A stretch of 64,000 nucleotides of DNA, taken from positions 7,688,001 to 7,752,000 of the forward strand of contig NZ_JARZAE010000004.1 in assembly GCF_029892095.1 (NCBI RefSeq). Reading direction: 5' to 3'. A model generated the notes under the pieces. That model was not told where the DNA came from. It searched no databases and saw nothing but the letters and a program-made list of their open reading frames with translations. Each line of letters opens with the position of its first letter. The first letter of the stretch is position 1. Both the position numbers and the translations under genes were made by a program. Of the stretch, positions 50,076 through 58,200 are shown piece after piece. This DNA is from Kitasatospora sp. MAP12-44 (GTDB lineage Bacteria; Actinomycetota; Actinomycetes; Streptomycetales; Streptomycetaceae).

Positions 50076-51062
50076 ATGATGTCCATCCCCAAGGCTGAGC
50101 TGCACCTGCATATCGAAGGCACGCTTGAGCCCGAGCTCGCATTCGAGCTCGCCGCCCGCAACGCCGTCGAGCTGCCCTTCGCCACCGTGGAGGAGTTGCG
50201 AGCCGCCTACCGCTTCGAGGATCTGCAGTCCTTCCTCACCCTGTACTACCGGCTGATGGACGTACTGCGCACCGAGCGGGACTTCACGGACCTGGCCGAC
50301 GCCTACCTGGCGCGGGCGAGCGAACAGGGCGTGCGGCACGCCGAGATCTTCTTCGACCCGCAGGCGCACACCGCGCGCGGGGTGCCGATCGGCTCGGTCA
50401 TCGAGGGCCTCAGCGCCTCGCTGGCCCGCGCCGAGGAGCGGTTCGGCATCACCACCCGGCTGATCCTCTGCTTCCTGCGCGACGAGCCGGCGATGTCCGC
50501 GCTGGCCACCCTCGAAGCGGCCGGGCCCTACCTGGACCGGATCACCGCCGTCGGCCTGGACTCCGCCGAAGTCGGCCACCCGCCCGCCAAGTTCACCGCC
50601 GTCTTCGAGCGCGCCCGCGAACTGGGCCTGCGCGCGGTGGCGCATGCCGGCGAGGAGGGGCCCGCCTCCTACGTCTGGGAGGCGCTGGACCTGCTGCGGG
50701 TCGAGCGGATCGACCATGGCATCCGCTCGCTGGAGGATCCGGCCCTGGTCGCCCGCCTGGTCGCCGAGCGCATCCCGCTCACGGTCTGCCCGTTCTCCAA
50801 TGTCCGGCTGCGCTGCGTCGACACGCTGGCCGAGCACCCGCTGCGCCGGATGCTGGACGCGGGCCTGGTGGCCACCGTCAACTCCGACGACCCGGCGTAC
50901 TTCGGCGGCCACGTGCACGACAACCTGGTCGGCGTCGCCCGGGCACTCGATCTGACGGACCGTCACTTGCGCACGCTGGCCCGCAACTCCTTCGAGGCCG
51001 CCTTCCTCGACGAGCCCACCCGCGCCCGCTACCTGGCCGAGGTCGACGCCTACTTCGCGTAG
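50076..51062 (+). CDS. Adenine deaminase-like protein (adenosine deaminase superfamily)
   Basis: 328 residues. PKAELHLHIEGTLEPEL carries the HxH zinc site (His10, His12). VAHAGEEGP gives the third His and catalytic Glu, RIDHGIR the catalytic His, and TVNSDDPAYFGG the metal Asp. The family includes adenosine and adenine deaminases. Several stretches (LEPELAFELAARN, FFDPQAHTARG, VGLDSAEVGHPPAKF, DDPAYFGGHVHDN) match the adenine-aminohydrolase type better than classical adenosine deaminases. It probably makes hypoxanthine for purine salvage. Two adjacent ATGs are possible starts. Confidence 0.85.
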   Translation: MMSIPKAELHLHIEGTLEPELAFELAARNAVELPFATVEELRAAYRFEDLQSFLTLYYRLMDVLRTERDFTDLADAYLARASEQGVRHAEIFFDPQAHTARGVPIGSVIEGLSASLARAEERFGITTRLILCFLRDEPAMSALATLEAAGPYLDRITAVGLDSAEVGHPPAKFTAVFERARELGLRAVAHAGEEGPASYVWEALDLLRVERIDHGIRSLEDPALVARLVAERIPLTVCPFSNVRLRCVDTLAEHPLRRMLDAGLVATVNSDDPAYFGGHVHDNLVGVARALDLTDRHLRTLARNSFEAAFLDEPTRARYLAEVDAYFA

Positions 51063-51147
51063 TTCCACGTCCGAAATCCGCCAGTCCGCCACGGCCGCAG
51101 GGGGCAGAGTGGACGGTGTACAGAAGCGTGAAGGAGAGGGACCACCG

Positions 51148-51663
51148 ATGACCGTCCACACCACGATCGACAGTCCGCTGGGCGAGCTGCTCCTGGTCGG
51201 CGAGGAGCCGCCGACCGCCGGCGGTCCGCTCGCGCTGACCTCGCTCTCGATGACCGGCCAGAAGGGCGCCGTCCAGCTCCGGGACGGCTGGCGCCGCGAC
51301 CCGGCGGCGTTCGAGGCGGTCGCCGACCAGCTGCGCGCGTACTTCGCCGGTGAGCTGAAGGACTTCGATGTGCGGCTCAGCACGCACGGCTCCGACTTCC
51401 AGGAACGGGTCTGGCACGCGATCGACACCATCGCGTACGGCACCACGACCAGCTACGGCCAGCTCGCCGAGCAGATCGGCGCCCCCCGTGCGGCGGTTCG
51501 CGCGGTCGGCTCCGCGATCGGTGCCAACCCGCTGCTGATCCTGCGCCCATGTCACAGGGTGATCGGCGCCAACGGCTCGCTGACCGGCTACGCGGGCGGC
51601 CTGGAGCGCAAGGAGTATCTGCTCTCCCTTGAGGGCGCCCGCCCGGCCACGCTGCTCGGCTGA
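51148..51663 (+). CDS. ogt: Methylated-DNA--protein-cysteine methyltransferase
   Basis: 171 residues. The active-site motif is LRPCHRVIGANGSLTGYAGG with the alkyl-accepting Cys135. The helix-turn-helix-like GTTTSYGQLAEQIGAPRAAVRAVGSAIGANP matches the DNA-binding domain. It removes methyl groups from O6-methylguanine and O4-methylthymine by suicide transfer. It has no Ada domain. I chose ATG 51148, with GAAGGAGAGGG upstream. A strong hairpin follows the gene. Confidence 0.9.
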   Translation: MTVHTTIDSPLGELLLVGEEPPTAGGPLALTSLSMTGQKGAVQLRDGWRRDPAAFEAVADQLRAYFAGELKDFDVRLSTHGSDFQERVWHAIDTIAYGTTTSYGQLAEQIGAPRAAVRAVGSAIGANPLLILRPCHRVIGANGSLTGYAGGLERKEYLLSLEGARPATLLG

Positions 51664-51723
51664 CTTCTCGCGTCCTCGGCGCCCTGGCAGAGTGGCAGTT
51701 GACGACCCGTCAGAGGGCATGCC

Positions 51724-51760
51724 GCAGGGCCCGGTTCGCGAGAGGCGAACCGGGCCCTGC
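51724..51760 (+). terminator. Terminator hairpin after ogt
   Basis: A perfect 16-bp stem (GCAGGGCCCGGTTCGC and its complement) with a 5-nt GAGAG loop lies about 60 bp after the ogt stop and also faces the 3' end of the LysM gene. Confidence 0.82.
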
Positions 51761-51844
51761 ACGGTGGATCGGCGTTGATCAGCGGGTCGCCATCACACGA
51801 CCCGGATCAGCGGCAGTGGCCCGCAGGCCGCTGTCCAGCGCCGA

Positions 51845-52660
51845 TCAGTAGGCGCTGTGGGTCTGCCAGAAGGCCCAGGCCTGGTTCGGGCTGCCGTAGG
51901 TGGCATCCATGTAGGAGAGCGCCCACTTGAGCTGGGTGGCGGGGTTGGTCTGCCAGTCGGAACCGGCCGAGGCCATCTTGTTGCCGGGCAGGGCCTGCGG
52001 CAGGCCGTAGGCGCCGGAGGACGGGTTGGTCGCGGTGACGTTCCAGCCGCTCTCGTGGGTGATGATCTGGTCGAACGAGGCCAGCTGGTCGGCCGGAACG
52101 ATCGAGGCGGCCAGCGCCTGCAGCCCGGCGGGGGTGTTGGACACGGGCGCGGCGGCGACGGCCGGGGCAGCGGTCCGGGCCGGCGCCGGGGCGGCGGGGG
52201 CAGCCGGGGCCGAGGTGCCGGCGGCCGGGGCAGCGGCGGCGCCGTCACCCAGCGACAGGTGCTGACCGGGGAAGATCGCGTCCGGGCCGTGCGTCAGCAC
52301 GGACTTGTTGATGCTGTACAGCTCCTGCCAGCCGCCCTGCACGCTGTGCGTGTCGGCGATCAGGGAGAGCGAGTCGCCGCTGACCACGGTGTAGCCGGCC
52401 GGCTGGGCCTGCGGCGCGCTGTGCGCGGCGGCCGGAGCAGCCGGGGCGACGGGCGCGGCGGCCGGGGCGGCGGCGATGGAGATCGCGGCCGGCTTGCCCG
52501 CGTAGTGCGGGTAGTAGTGGTGGTGCAGCGGCTGCGCGCTGGCGCCACCGGCGGCGGCGATGGTCAGGCCCGCACCGACGCCGGCCACCACGGTGGCGGC
52601 GATGGCGCGCTGGATGGTGATGCGGCTGGGCAGGCTGAAGGTGCGGTTCACAGACTTCAT
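51845..52660 (-). CDS. Secreted LysM / transglycosylase-like protein
   Basis: 271 residues. A signal peptide (RAIAATVVAGVGAGLTIAAAGGASA) is followed by a His/Tyr stretch, an Ala/Pro linker, one LysM domain (YTVVSGDSLSLIADTHSVQGGWQELYSINKSVL...IFPGQHLSL) and, after a second Ala/Pro linker, a lysozyme-like domain with ITHESGWNV (probable catalytic Glu) and NPSSGAYGLPQALPGNKMASAG...NPATQLKWALSYM. It is probably a peptidoglycan-remodelling enzyme of the kind involved in growth or spore germination. A cyclic-di-AMP riboswitch precedes it. Confidence 0.86.
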   Translation of the reverse strand: MKSVNRTFSLPSRITIQRAIAATVVAGVGAGLTIAAAGGASAQPLHHHYYPHYAGKPAAISIAAAPAAAPVAPAAPAAAHSAPQAQPAGYTVVSGDSLSLIADTHSVQGGWQELYSINKSVLTHGPDAIFPGQHLSLGDGAAAAPAAGTSAPAAPAAPAPARTAAPAVAAAPVSNTPAGLQALAASIVPADQLASFDQIITHESGWNVTATNPSSGAYGLPQALPGNKMASAGSDWQTNPATQLKWALSYMDATYGSPNQAWAFWQTHSAY

Positions 52661-52675
52661 GAAGTGGGGTTCCTC

Positions 52676-52857
52676 TCCTACGCCTACGAGGTGAGCTGTC
52701 GGGTTCGGGCTGGAGTTGCCCGGCCGCGCTGAGCGCGGCTTCACCCCAAGCCCCGCCCGGACCAGATCCGGGTGGGGCGACTTACCTGTGGGTCCCCCGC
52801 TCCTGCCGTGGTGCGGTTCGATGCACGTGCCCACTCGGACCGGTGGCAGGATTCGGC
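52676..52857 (-). ncRNA. ydaO/yuaA cyclic-di-AMP riboswitch
   Basis: The minus-strand leader has the conserved features of this class: a 5' CGCCGAATCCTGCCACC element, GGGGGACCCACAGGTAAG, a GGGGTGAA-containing core, and the 3' block CCCGAACCCGACAGCTCACC followed by TCGTAGGCGTAGGAGAGG just before the start of the LysM gene. In actinomycetes these sit before cell-wall hydrolase genes and usually switch them off when c-di-AMP is high. Confidence 0.88.
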
Positions 52858-53004
52858 GTTCCGGAGAGCGGGGTTCGTATGGAGACGAACGAGATGCACC
52901 GTACGCAGGTCATCGGCGCAATCACAAGCCGATGTGAGGTGTCTCATGTTTCGGCTGCAAGCCCCCCGCAGGCCCCGCAGCGCCCCGCAGCCGCCCCGAA
53001 GGCC

Positions 53005-53439
53005 TCAGTCGCCGAGCACCAGCCGCTCCAGTGCCGCCCGCGCCCTGGCGTCCGACTGCGCGCGGGCGGTCACGGCCGCCGCCAGCTCGCGGGTCCACTC
53101 GTCGAGCGGGACCGGCTTGCGTGAGAGCACCACGCCGCGGACCACCGTGCAGATCTCGCAGGCCGGTCGGCCCTGAGCCAGGCTCAGCACCAACCGCCGT
53201 TCGCTCATGTCGACTTCGAGCTTCTCGATCCGTCCGGGCCGCCCGGCCAGCCGGTCGCTCATGCTGCGCCGGCGCTCGACCGCGACCGCGTCCGCCGGCA
53301 GCGCCTCCGCCAGCGAGCCGGTCAGCACCTGCGCGTACACCTCCAGGTCGCCGGCGTCGCGCCTGAGGGCGGCCGCGATCAGGTCGATCGAGTCGGCGGG
53401 GTCCTCCGGGGCCGGCTCGATCTGGCCATGGTCGGTCAT
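53005..53439 (-). CDS. Hypothetical protein in the YbjQ operon
   Basis: 144 residues, mostly helical, with acidic and Arg/Ala-rich stretches (DSIDLIAAALRRDAGDLEVYAQVLTGSLAEALPADAVAVERRRSMSDRLAGRPGRIEKLEVDM) and a CEIC motif near the middle that may bind a metal. I recognise no family. It follows the tandem YbjQ genes in the same direction after a 61-bp gap and is probably part of their operon. Confidence 0.7.
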   Translation of the reverse strand: MTDHGQIEPAPEDPADSIDLIAAALRRDAGDLEVYAQVLTGSLAEALPADAVAVERRRSMSDRLAGRPGRIEKLEVDMSERRLVLSLAQGRPACEICTVVRGVVLSRKPVPLDEWTRELAAAVTARAQSDARARAALERLVLGD

Positions 53440-53500
53440 GTCGCTCCTAGCTGCGGTCGGTTGGCGACCGGTCGGTGGGTCGGTGGTACGGAAAGCTGTC

Positions 53501-54331
53501 CTACTGGTCCAGGCTGAGCACCATGGTCGGCCGCTCGATCTCGTGCTCCTCGCGCAGCGGGCGCACCGCCGTACCGATCGCGAAGAACTCGGTGGTGTGG
53601 CCGCCCCAGCGGTGGTTGTGGGCGTTCAGCTGGACGCCCACGATGCCCTCCGCGTCCAGCTCCTCGGCCTCGTGCTGCATCCGGGCCATCGCCAACTCCC
53701 GTGCGTCGTACAGCGCCTGGGTGTACTGCTCGATCTCGACGTTCTTGCCGATGTTGCTGAAGACCGAGCCCATCTTCTGGTGCGCGATGTGGTAGACGCA
53801 GGTCCCCATGGTCATGCCCAGCGGGGCGTAGCCGGCCCGGATCAGTGTCCAGAAGTCCTGCCCGGACAGGTCGGAGGTGAACGGCTGGCCCTTGTTGTTG
53901 CGCCAGCTGGTGCCACCGGGAGCCGGGTGGTCCGCCTTGACGGCGGTGCCGATCGCGATGAACTCGGCGATGTCCGAGCCGAACTCCCGTGCCTCGACGG
54001 TGAGTCGCACGCCCACGATGCCGTCGGCGCCCAGCTGGGCGGCCTCCGCCTCCATCCGGGTCATCGCCAACTCGCGTGCGTGGTACATGGCCTGGCTGAG
54101 CGTCTCGAGCTCCTGGTTCTTGCCCCAGCGGCCCAGCTGGATCCCGACGTGGTAGATCGAGCTGCCCAGCACCAGGCCGATCGGCTTGAACCCGGCCTCC
54201 CGGACCAGTAGGAACTCGTTCACCGACAGGTCGCTGGTGAAGATCGAGCCGGGCTTGCCCGGCTCCAGCTCGGCCAGTCGTCGCATCGCGTCGGCGGGGA
54301 CGCCCTGGGCGTTCGGATCGAAGGTGGTCAT
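53501..54331 (-). CDS. Protein with two YbjQ (UPF0145, heavy-metal-binding) domains
   Basis: 276 residues containing two copies of the same domain. Copy 1 (about 28-140) reads FTSDLSVNEFLLVREAGFKPIGLVLGSSIYHVG...LGADGIVGVRLTVEAREFG. Copy 2 (about 150-265) reads FTSDLSGQDFWTLIRAGYAPLGMTMGTCVYHIA...LDAEGIVGVQLNAHNHRWG. YbjQ proteins form beta-rich pentamers and are annotated as heavy-metal binding, but true function is unclear. It lies 14 bp from the next upstream gene of the same type, so the two are co-expressed and may assemble together. Confidence 0.84.
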   Translation of the reverse strand: MTTFDPNAQGVPADAMRRLAELEPGKPGSIFTSDLSVNEFLLVREAGFKPIGLVLGSSIYHVGIQLGRWGKNQELETLSQAMYHARELAMTRMEAEAAQLGADGIVGVRLTVEAREFGSDIAEFIAIGTAVKADHPAPGGTSWRNNKGQPFTSDLSGQDFWTLIRAGYAPLGMTMGTCVYHIAHQKMGSVFSNIGKNVEIEQYTQALYDARELAMARMQHEAEELDAEGIVGVQLNAHNHRWGGHTTEFFAIGTAVRPLREEHEIERPTMVLSLDQ

Positions 54332-54345
54332 GGTGTCGCTCTCCC

Positions 54346-55341
54346 CTATGACTGTGTGGTGCGGAAGGACTGGCGGCCGGTGCGGCTCGCCTGGGCGAGC
54401 CGGCGACGCAGCCGGTCACCGCTGTTGTTCAGCGGCACCACCGTCAGCGTCGTGGGGGCGGTGGGCTTGGCGGCGAAGCGGGCGATCGCGGTGCCGACCA
54501 GGGTCGACTCCGCGACATGGTCGCGCTGCTCGGAGTTGCCCGCCTGAATGCAGGGCTCCTCCCAGATCCGCAGGCTTCCGCTGTCCAGCACGATGCCGTC
54601 GCCGCCCTGCCGGGCGCCCTGCTTGCGCAGCTGCCTGCGGGCGTCGGAGCGGACGTGGTGGACCAGCGCCGACCAGCCCTCCACCTCCTGGTTGTTCCAG
54701 GAGAAGTTCTGCCGCCGGGTCGTGTAGTCGTCGTGCCGGACCCCGACGGACATCCCCACCAGCAGGTCCACCGGCACCCAGCCGGCCGTGATCAGCTTCG
54801 CGAAGCCCTGGCCGTCCAGGTGCGAGGTGAACGGGCGGCGGGGGCGGACCGTACCGGCCGCCCGCACCGCCGTCCCGATCACCTTGAACTCCAGGCAGCC
54901 CGGGGCCGCCGGGAAGGGAGCCATCGTCAGCTGCGCCGCCACCACGCCGTCGCCGCCGAGCGCCGCGCACTCGGCGGTCATCCGGCCCAGCGCGGTGCGC
55001 CGGGCCGAGTCCAGCACGTCGACCAGTGCGGCCGACGGCGCGCCGTCGCCCGACAGGGCGATCCCGGCGGGGCCGTAGCCGCCACCGAAGGCGCCGCCGA
55101 ACCCGATCCCCAGGCCCGCGCCCGGGTAGAGGCACGCGTGGTAGCCCCAGTACCGGCCGCTGCGCCCGACGTGGTAGACCGCCGAGCCCATCACCTGGCC
55201 GACCGGTTCGAAGCCGACCGATCTGATCGCGGCGAACTCACCGGTCGTCAGCGCCGAGGACCACGTCCCGCTCGCCCGCACCTCGGCGACTCGCGCCGCA
55301 GCGGCGGGCGGCAGCCCGGCGCCGCTCCACGACTCCGTCAT
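54346..55341 (-). CDS. YbjQ-related (heavy-metal-binding domain) protein, larger paralogue
   Basis: About 331 residues. It shows the same domain pattern (SALTTGEFAAIRSVGFEPVGQVMGSAVYHVG...LGGDGVVAAQL...FKVIGTAVR), then a second, more diverged copy (FTSHLDGQGFAKLITAGWVPVDLLVGMSVGVRHDD...GDGIVLD...TLVGTAIARF). Copy 1 carries a Gly-rich insertion (GAGLGIGFGGAFGGGYG) that could be a flexible or membrane-proximal loop. It is the first gene of the three-gene operon. Starts at 55341 or 55353 are both possible. Confidence 0.8.
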   Translation of the reverse strand: MTESWSGAGLPPAAAARVAEVRASGTWSSALTTGEFAAIRSVGFEPVGQVMGSAVYHVGRSGRYWGYHACLYPGAGLGIGFGGAFGGGYGPAGIALSGDGAPSAALVDVLDSARRTALGRMTAECAALGGDGVVAAQLTMAPFPAAPGCLEFKVIGTAVRAAGTVRPRRPFTSHLDGQGFAKLITAGWVPVDLLVGMSVGVRHDDYTTRRQNFSWNNQEVEGWSALVHHVRSDARRQLRKQGARQGGDGIVLDSGSLRIWEEPCIQAGNSEQRDHVAESTLVGTAIARFAAKPTAPTTLTVVPLNNSGDRLRRRLAQASRTGRQSFRTTQS

Positions 55342-55528
55342 GCGTCCACCCATTCCTGTCCGGGGCCCCCGACGAGGTCCGACAAGGCACCCTAAGCCGA
55401 AGATCCAGCCTTGCCCAGCCGACCTGACGGTACGGGCCGAACCAGCACGGAACCGTAACGCGCCATCCGGTCCGGCACCCCGGCGGGTGGGTGGTCGGCG
55501 GGGTGGCCGCCGACCGGGGGACGGGTGC

Positions 55529-56908
55529 TCAGCCGGCCTGCCAGCCCTGCGGGTGGACGCCGCCGGGGATCGCCGCCTGCGGCCCGTAGGGCTCGCGGGT
55601 CAGCACGAAGCTGCCGACGTCCAGGTGGCTCACCGCGCCCGCCTGCGTCCGGACCACCCGCAGCGTCTCGCCCGCGTAGTAGCCGTCCAGGCCGGTCCAA
55701 CTGCCGTCCGGCTCCGGGCGGAACCGCGATCCGCGGGTCGGGTTGCCGAGCGGGGTCAGCTCCAGGTCGCGGTCCGCCCGCAGCCGCAGCGCCTGCGGGG
55801 CCGCACCCCAGTACCAGGGGCCGGTCAGCGCCAGCAGCTCCGGATCGGCCGACGAGGACGGGCGCCACGGCGCGGGCATCCGCGGCTCCTGCTCGGCGAC
55901 GATCCGGATCAGGTCGTCGGCCAGCACCGCGGTGGGGGCCGAGGTCGCGTTGGCCAGCAGGATCACCGTGACGTCGTCCGCCTCGCTCGTCCAGAGGCCG
56001 GCCACGAAGCCGGGCATCGAACCCCCGTGCCCGTACAGCACCCGCCCGCCGCGCCGGAGGACTTGCAGGCCAAGACCGTGCGCGCCGCCCTCGTCGGCCC
56101 GGTCGGCCACCGGCCGGCGCATCTCGGCGACGGTGTCCGCGCTGAGCACCTTGGCGTTTCCGTCGGCCAGGAAGGCCGCCCAGCGGCCCAGGTCGGCGGC
56201 GGTGGACCAGAGTTGGCCGGCCGGGGCCATCAGGCCGGTGTCGGTGAGCGGCTCGCGCAGCAGAACGTCCGCCCACGGGTGCACGGCGAAGCCCCCGGCG
56301 TGCGGCATCTCGGGCAGCAGGGCGGTCCTGGTCATCCCCAGCGGCGCCAGCACCTCGCGCCGCAGCACGTCGCCCCACGGCTCCTTGCGCAGCCGCTCCA
56401 CCAGGGCGCCGAGCAGCGCGTAACCGGGGTTGGAGTAGTGGAAGCACTCGCCCGCCGGGTGCTTGGCCGGCTGCTCGCCGAGCACGTCGGCCAGCTCCGG
56501 GCGCAGCGTCCCCTCGGTCCGCTCCCACCAGGGACCGGGCGTCTCGGCGGCCAACCCCGAGGTGTGCGTCAGCAGTTGACGGATCGTCAACTCGGGTTTG
56601 ACGACTCCCGGGAGGTGCCGGACGACCGGATCGGCCAGGTCCAGCAGTCCCTCGTCGCGCAGTCGCAGCACCAGGACGGCCGCGAAGGTCTTGGTGATCG
56701 ATCCGATCCGGTACTGCACGTTCTCGTCGGGGGCGTGCCCCTCGATCATGCTGCGGGCGCCGGTCCACACCGTCTGCCCGCCCCGCACCACGGCGCCGAC
56801 CACGGAGGGCAGCCGCCCCTCGACCTGGCCGACGGCCAAGCGGTGCAGCAGGGCGCGACGGGTGGTGGGCAGCAACTCCTCGGGCTGGACAGCCAACTGA
56901 GCTCTCAT
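55529..56908 (-). CDS. Serine hydrolase, beta-lactamase / class C PBP fold
   Basis: 459 residues. The active-site residues are visible: GSITK with nucleophile Ser70 and Lys73, FHYSN (Tyr158-Ser159-Asn160) and GHGGSMPG (HGG in place of KTG). There is no signal peptide, so it is a cytosolic esterase or peptidase-like member rather than a periplasmic beta-lactamase. The C-terminal 120 residues form an extra beta-rich domain. The substrate is unknown. Confidence 0.86.
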   Translation of the reverse strand: MRAQLAVQPEELLPTTRRALLHRLAVGQVEGRLPSVVGAVVRGGQTVWTGARSMIEGHAPDENVQYRIGSITKTFAAVLVLRLRDEGLLDLADPVVRHLPGVVKPELTIRQLLTHTSGLAAETPGPWWERTEGTLRPELADVLGEQPAKHPAGECFHYSNPGYALLGALVERLRKEPWGDVLRREVLAPLGMTRTALLPEMPHAGGFAVHPWADVLLREPLTDTGLMAPAGQLWSTAADLGRWAAFLADGNAKVLSADTVAEMRRPVADRADEGGAHGLGLQVLRRGGRVLYGHGGSMPGFVAGLWTSEADDVTVILLANATSAPTAVLADDLIRIVAEQEPRMPAPWRPSSSADPELLALTGPWYWGAAPQALRLRADRDLELTPLGNPTRGSRFRPEPDGSWTGLDGYYAGETLRVVRTQAGAVSHLDVGSFVLTREPYGPQAAIPGGVHPQGWQAG

Positions 56909-57028
56909 TTCGCTGGACGTTCCAAACGGGCCGGACCGACCCTACCCGTGCAGGTCAGTCGGGTCATCCGGATTCCCGCCCGCCCGTTCGGTGCCCGTTG
57001 CCGGGTGCCGGCACCGGCGGAGAAACGA

Positions 57029-57070
57029 CCAGGGGCCGGTCCCGTGCTTTCGCACGGAACCGGCCCCTGG
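57029..57070 (-). terminator. Terminator hairpin after the cold-shock gene
   Basis: An almost perfect stem of about 19 bp (CCAGGGGCCGGTcCCGTGC and its complement, one mismatch) with a 4-nt TTTC loop lies 37 bp after the stop of the cold-shock gene. Confidence 0.82.
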
Positions 57071-57106
57071 CGCAGCTGGGCAGAAAACGCCGAGCTTATG
57101 ACTCAA

Positions 57107-57310
57107 TCAGAGCGGGCGAATGTTCTCGGCCTGCGGGCCCTTCTGGCCCTGCGTGACGTCGAACTCGACCTTCTGGCCCTCGAGCAGCTCGCGGAAGCCG
57201 TTGGCCTGGATGTTCGAGTAGTGGGCGAACACGTCAGCGCCGCCACCGTCCTGCTCGATGAAGCCGAAGCCCTTTTCCGCGTTGAACCACTTCACGGTGC
57301 CAGTAGCCAT
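57107..57310 (-). CDS. Cold-shock protein (CspA family)
   Basis: 67 residues with the RNA-binding motifs KGFGFIEQDG (RNP1) and VFAHYSNI (RNP2), plus WFNAEKGFGF at the start. It is an RNA chaperone that melts secondary structure. It uses FAHYSNI, where FVHFSAI is more common. AAGGAGATATCTCT precedes the ATG, one of the strongest ribosome sites in the window. The long leader contains three hairpins and is discussed separately. Confidence 0.93.
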   Translation of the reverse strand: MATGTVKWFNAEKGFGFIEQDGGGADVFAHYSNIQANGFRELLEGQKVEFDVTQGQKGPQAENIRPL

Positions 57311-57338
57311 AGAGATATCTCCTTAAGGGGGCTGTCCG

Positions 57339-57361
57339 GAACTCGCGATTCACGAGTTCCG
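57339..57361 (-). promoter_or_regulatory. Leader hairpin next to the csp ribosome site
   Basis: On the minus strand GGAACTCG and CGAGTTCC form an 8-bp stem with a short loop about 10 nt before the ribosome site. It could change shape with temperature. Confidence 0.55.
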
Positions 57362-57397
57362 CGTCGCCGCGATGAGGCCCGCCCGAAAAAATCCGGG

Positions 57398-57440
57398 AAA
57401 CAAAAATGCGCCTGTTGATCATCACAATCAGCAGGCGCAC
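57398..57440 (-). promoter_or_regulatory. Terminator-like hairpin (attenuator) in the csp leader
   Basis: On the minus strand a stem of about 13 bp (TGCGCCTGCTGAT pairing with ATCAACAGGCGCA, one mismatch) is followed by TTTTTG, as in an intrinsic terminator. It lies about 90 nt before the csp start, inside the expected leader. The first-listed bases are AT-rich compared with the surroundings. Confidence 0.6.
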
Positions 57441-57705
57441 ACAAAAGTTCATGGGAACCACAACTGCAACTTCTTCGACTGTAGCAGGGTGCGGAGCGAA
57501 ACGGGGGAATTGCCGGTGTCACGGTCCGGACGGGTCGCTCGGACGGAGCCAGCGTGGTGGTCGACGCGCGCGGTGCGGATCGGGTCGGCGGGTTGCCCGA
57601 TCGGGGTCGCATGGATGGCGCAGGCAGGGGTGGACGAGTAGCTACACCATTTCGATGCCTGCCGGGATGGTCCGATCGACCCCTGTGGGGCGCATACTGG
57701 TGGAG

Positions 57706-57933
57706 ATGACGAAATCAGCCGCGGTCCGGCGTCCACTGCCCACCAGCCCCTTCGCTGCTCCAGTCCCGCCACCCATCAAGGTTTTCGCCGTGGGTGACCG
57801 GGTTTCGCACGACCAGTACGGCCTCGGCCGTGCCATCGCCGTCGAGGGTGACGGTGACATCGCGGTGCTCGTTGACTTCGGTTCGCGGCAGGTGCGGATC
57901 ACCAAGCCGTTCGCCAAGCTCTTCAAGCTCTGA
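57706..57933 (+). CDS. Small Tudor/KOW-like protein
   Basis: 75 residues. The C-terminal part (FAVGDRVSHDQYGLGRAIAVEGDGDIAVLVDFGSRQVRITKPFAKLFKL) has the GDRVxHxxYGxGxxxxxEG...VDFG pattern of small SH3/Tudor-like barrels found at the C-terminus of UvrD/PcrA helicases and in CarD-like proteins. It probably contacts RNA polymerase or nucleic acid. The N-terminus is a Pro-rich tail. The start is uncertain: ATG 57706, GTG 57685 and ATG 57667 are all in frame. Confidence 0.75.
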   Translation: MTKSAAVRRPLPTSPFAAPVPPPIKVFAVGDRVSHDQYGLGRAIAVEGDGDIAVLVDFGSRQVRITKPFAKLFKL

Positions 57934-58200
57934 CCTGGCCATCGGCCAGCAGGTTTCTCACTCCTGAGACTGCCGTCAACTCCAGCCCAGCCGACACGAG
58001 TTCGGGCTGCGGTGGTCTCGGGTGATAGCGGTGTGGGCGGTCCTCGGCCGCCGCCCGGTGACTGTTTCGTGACGCTTGTTACGTCTCTGATGCGTTTTTC
58101 CAAGAACTGACCGCCCTGGCGGGTGCGTGATAGCGCTCGAAGATCACGTACGGCATGCGGATCCCTCTGGGACCGCTGCCGGGCACCCCCAGGAGGACTC

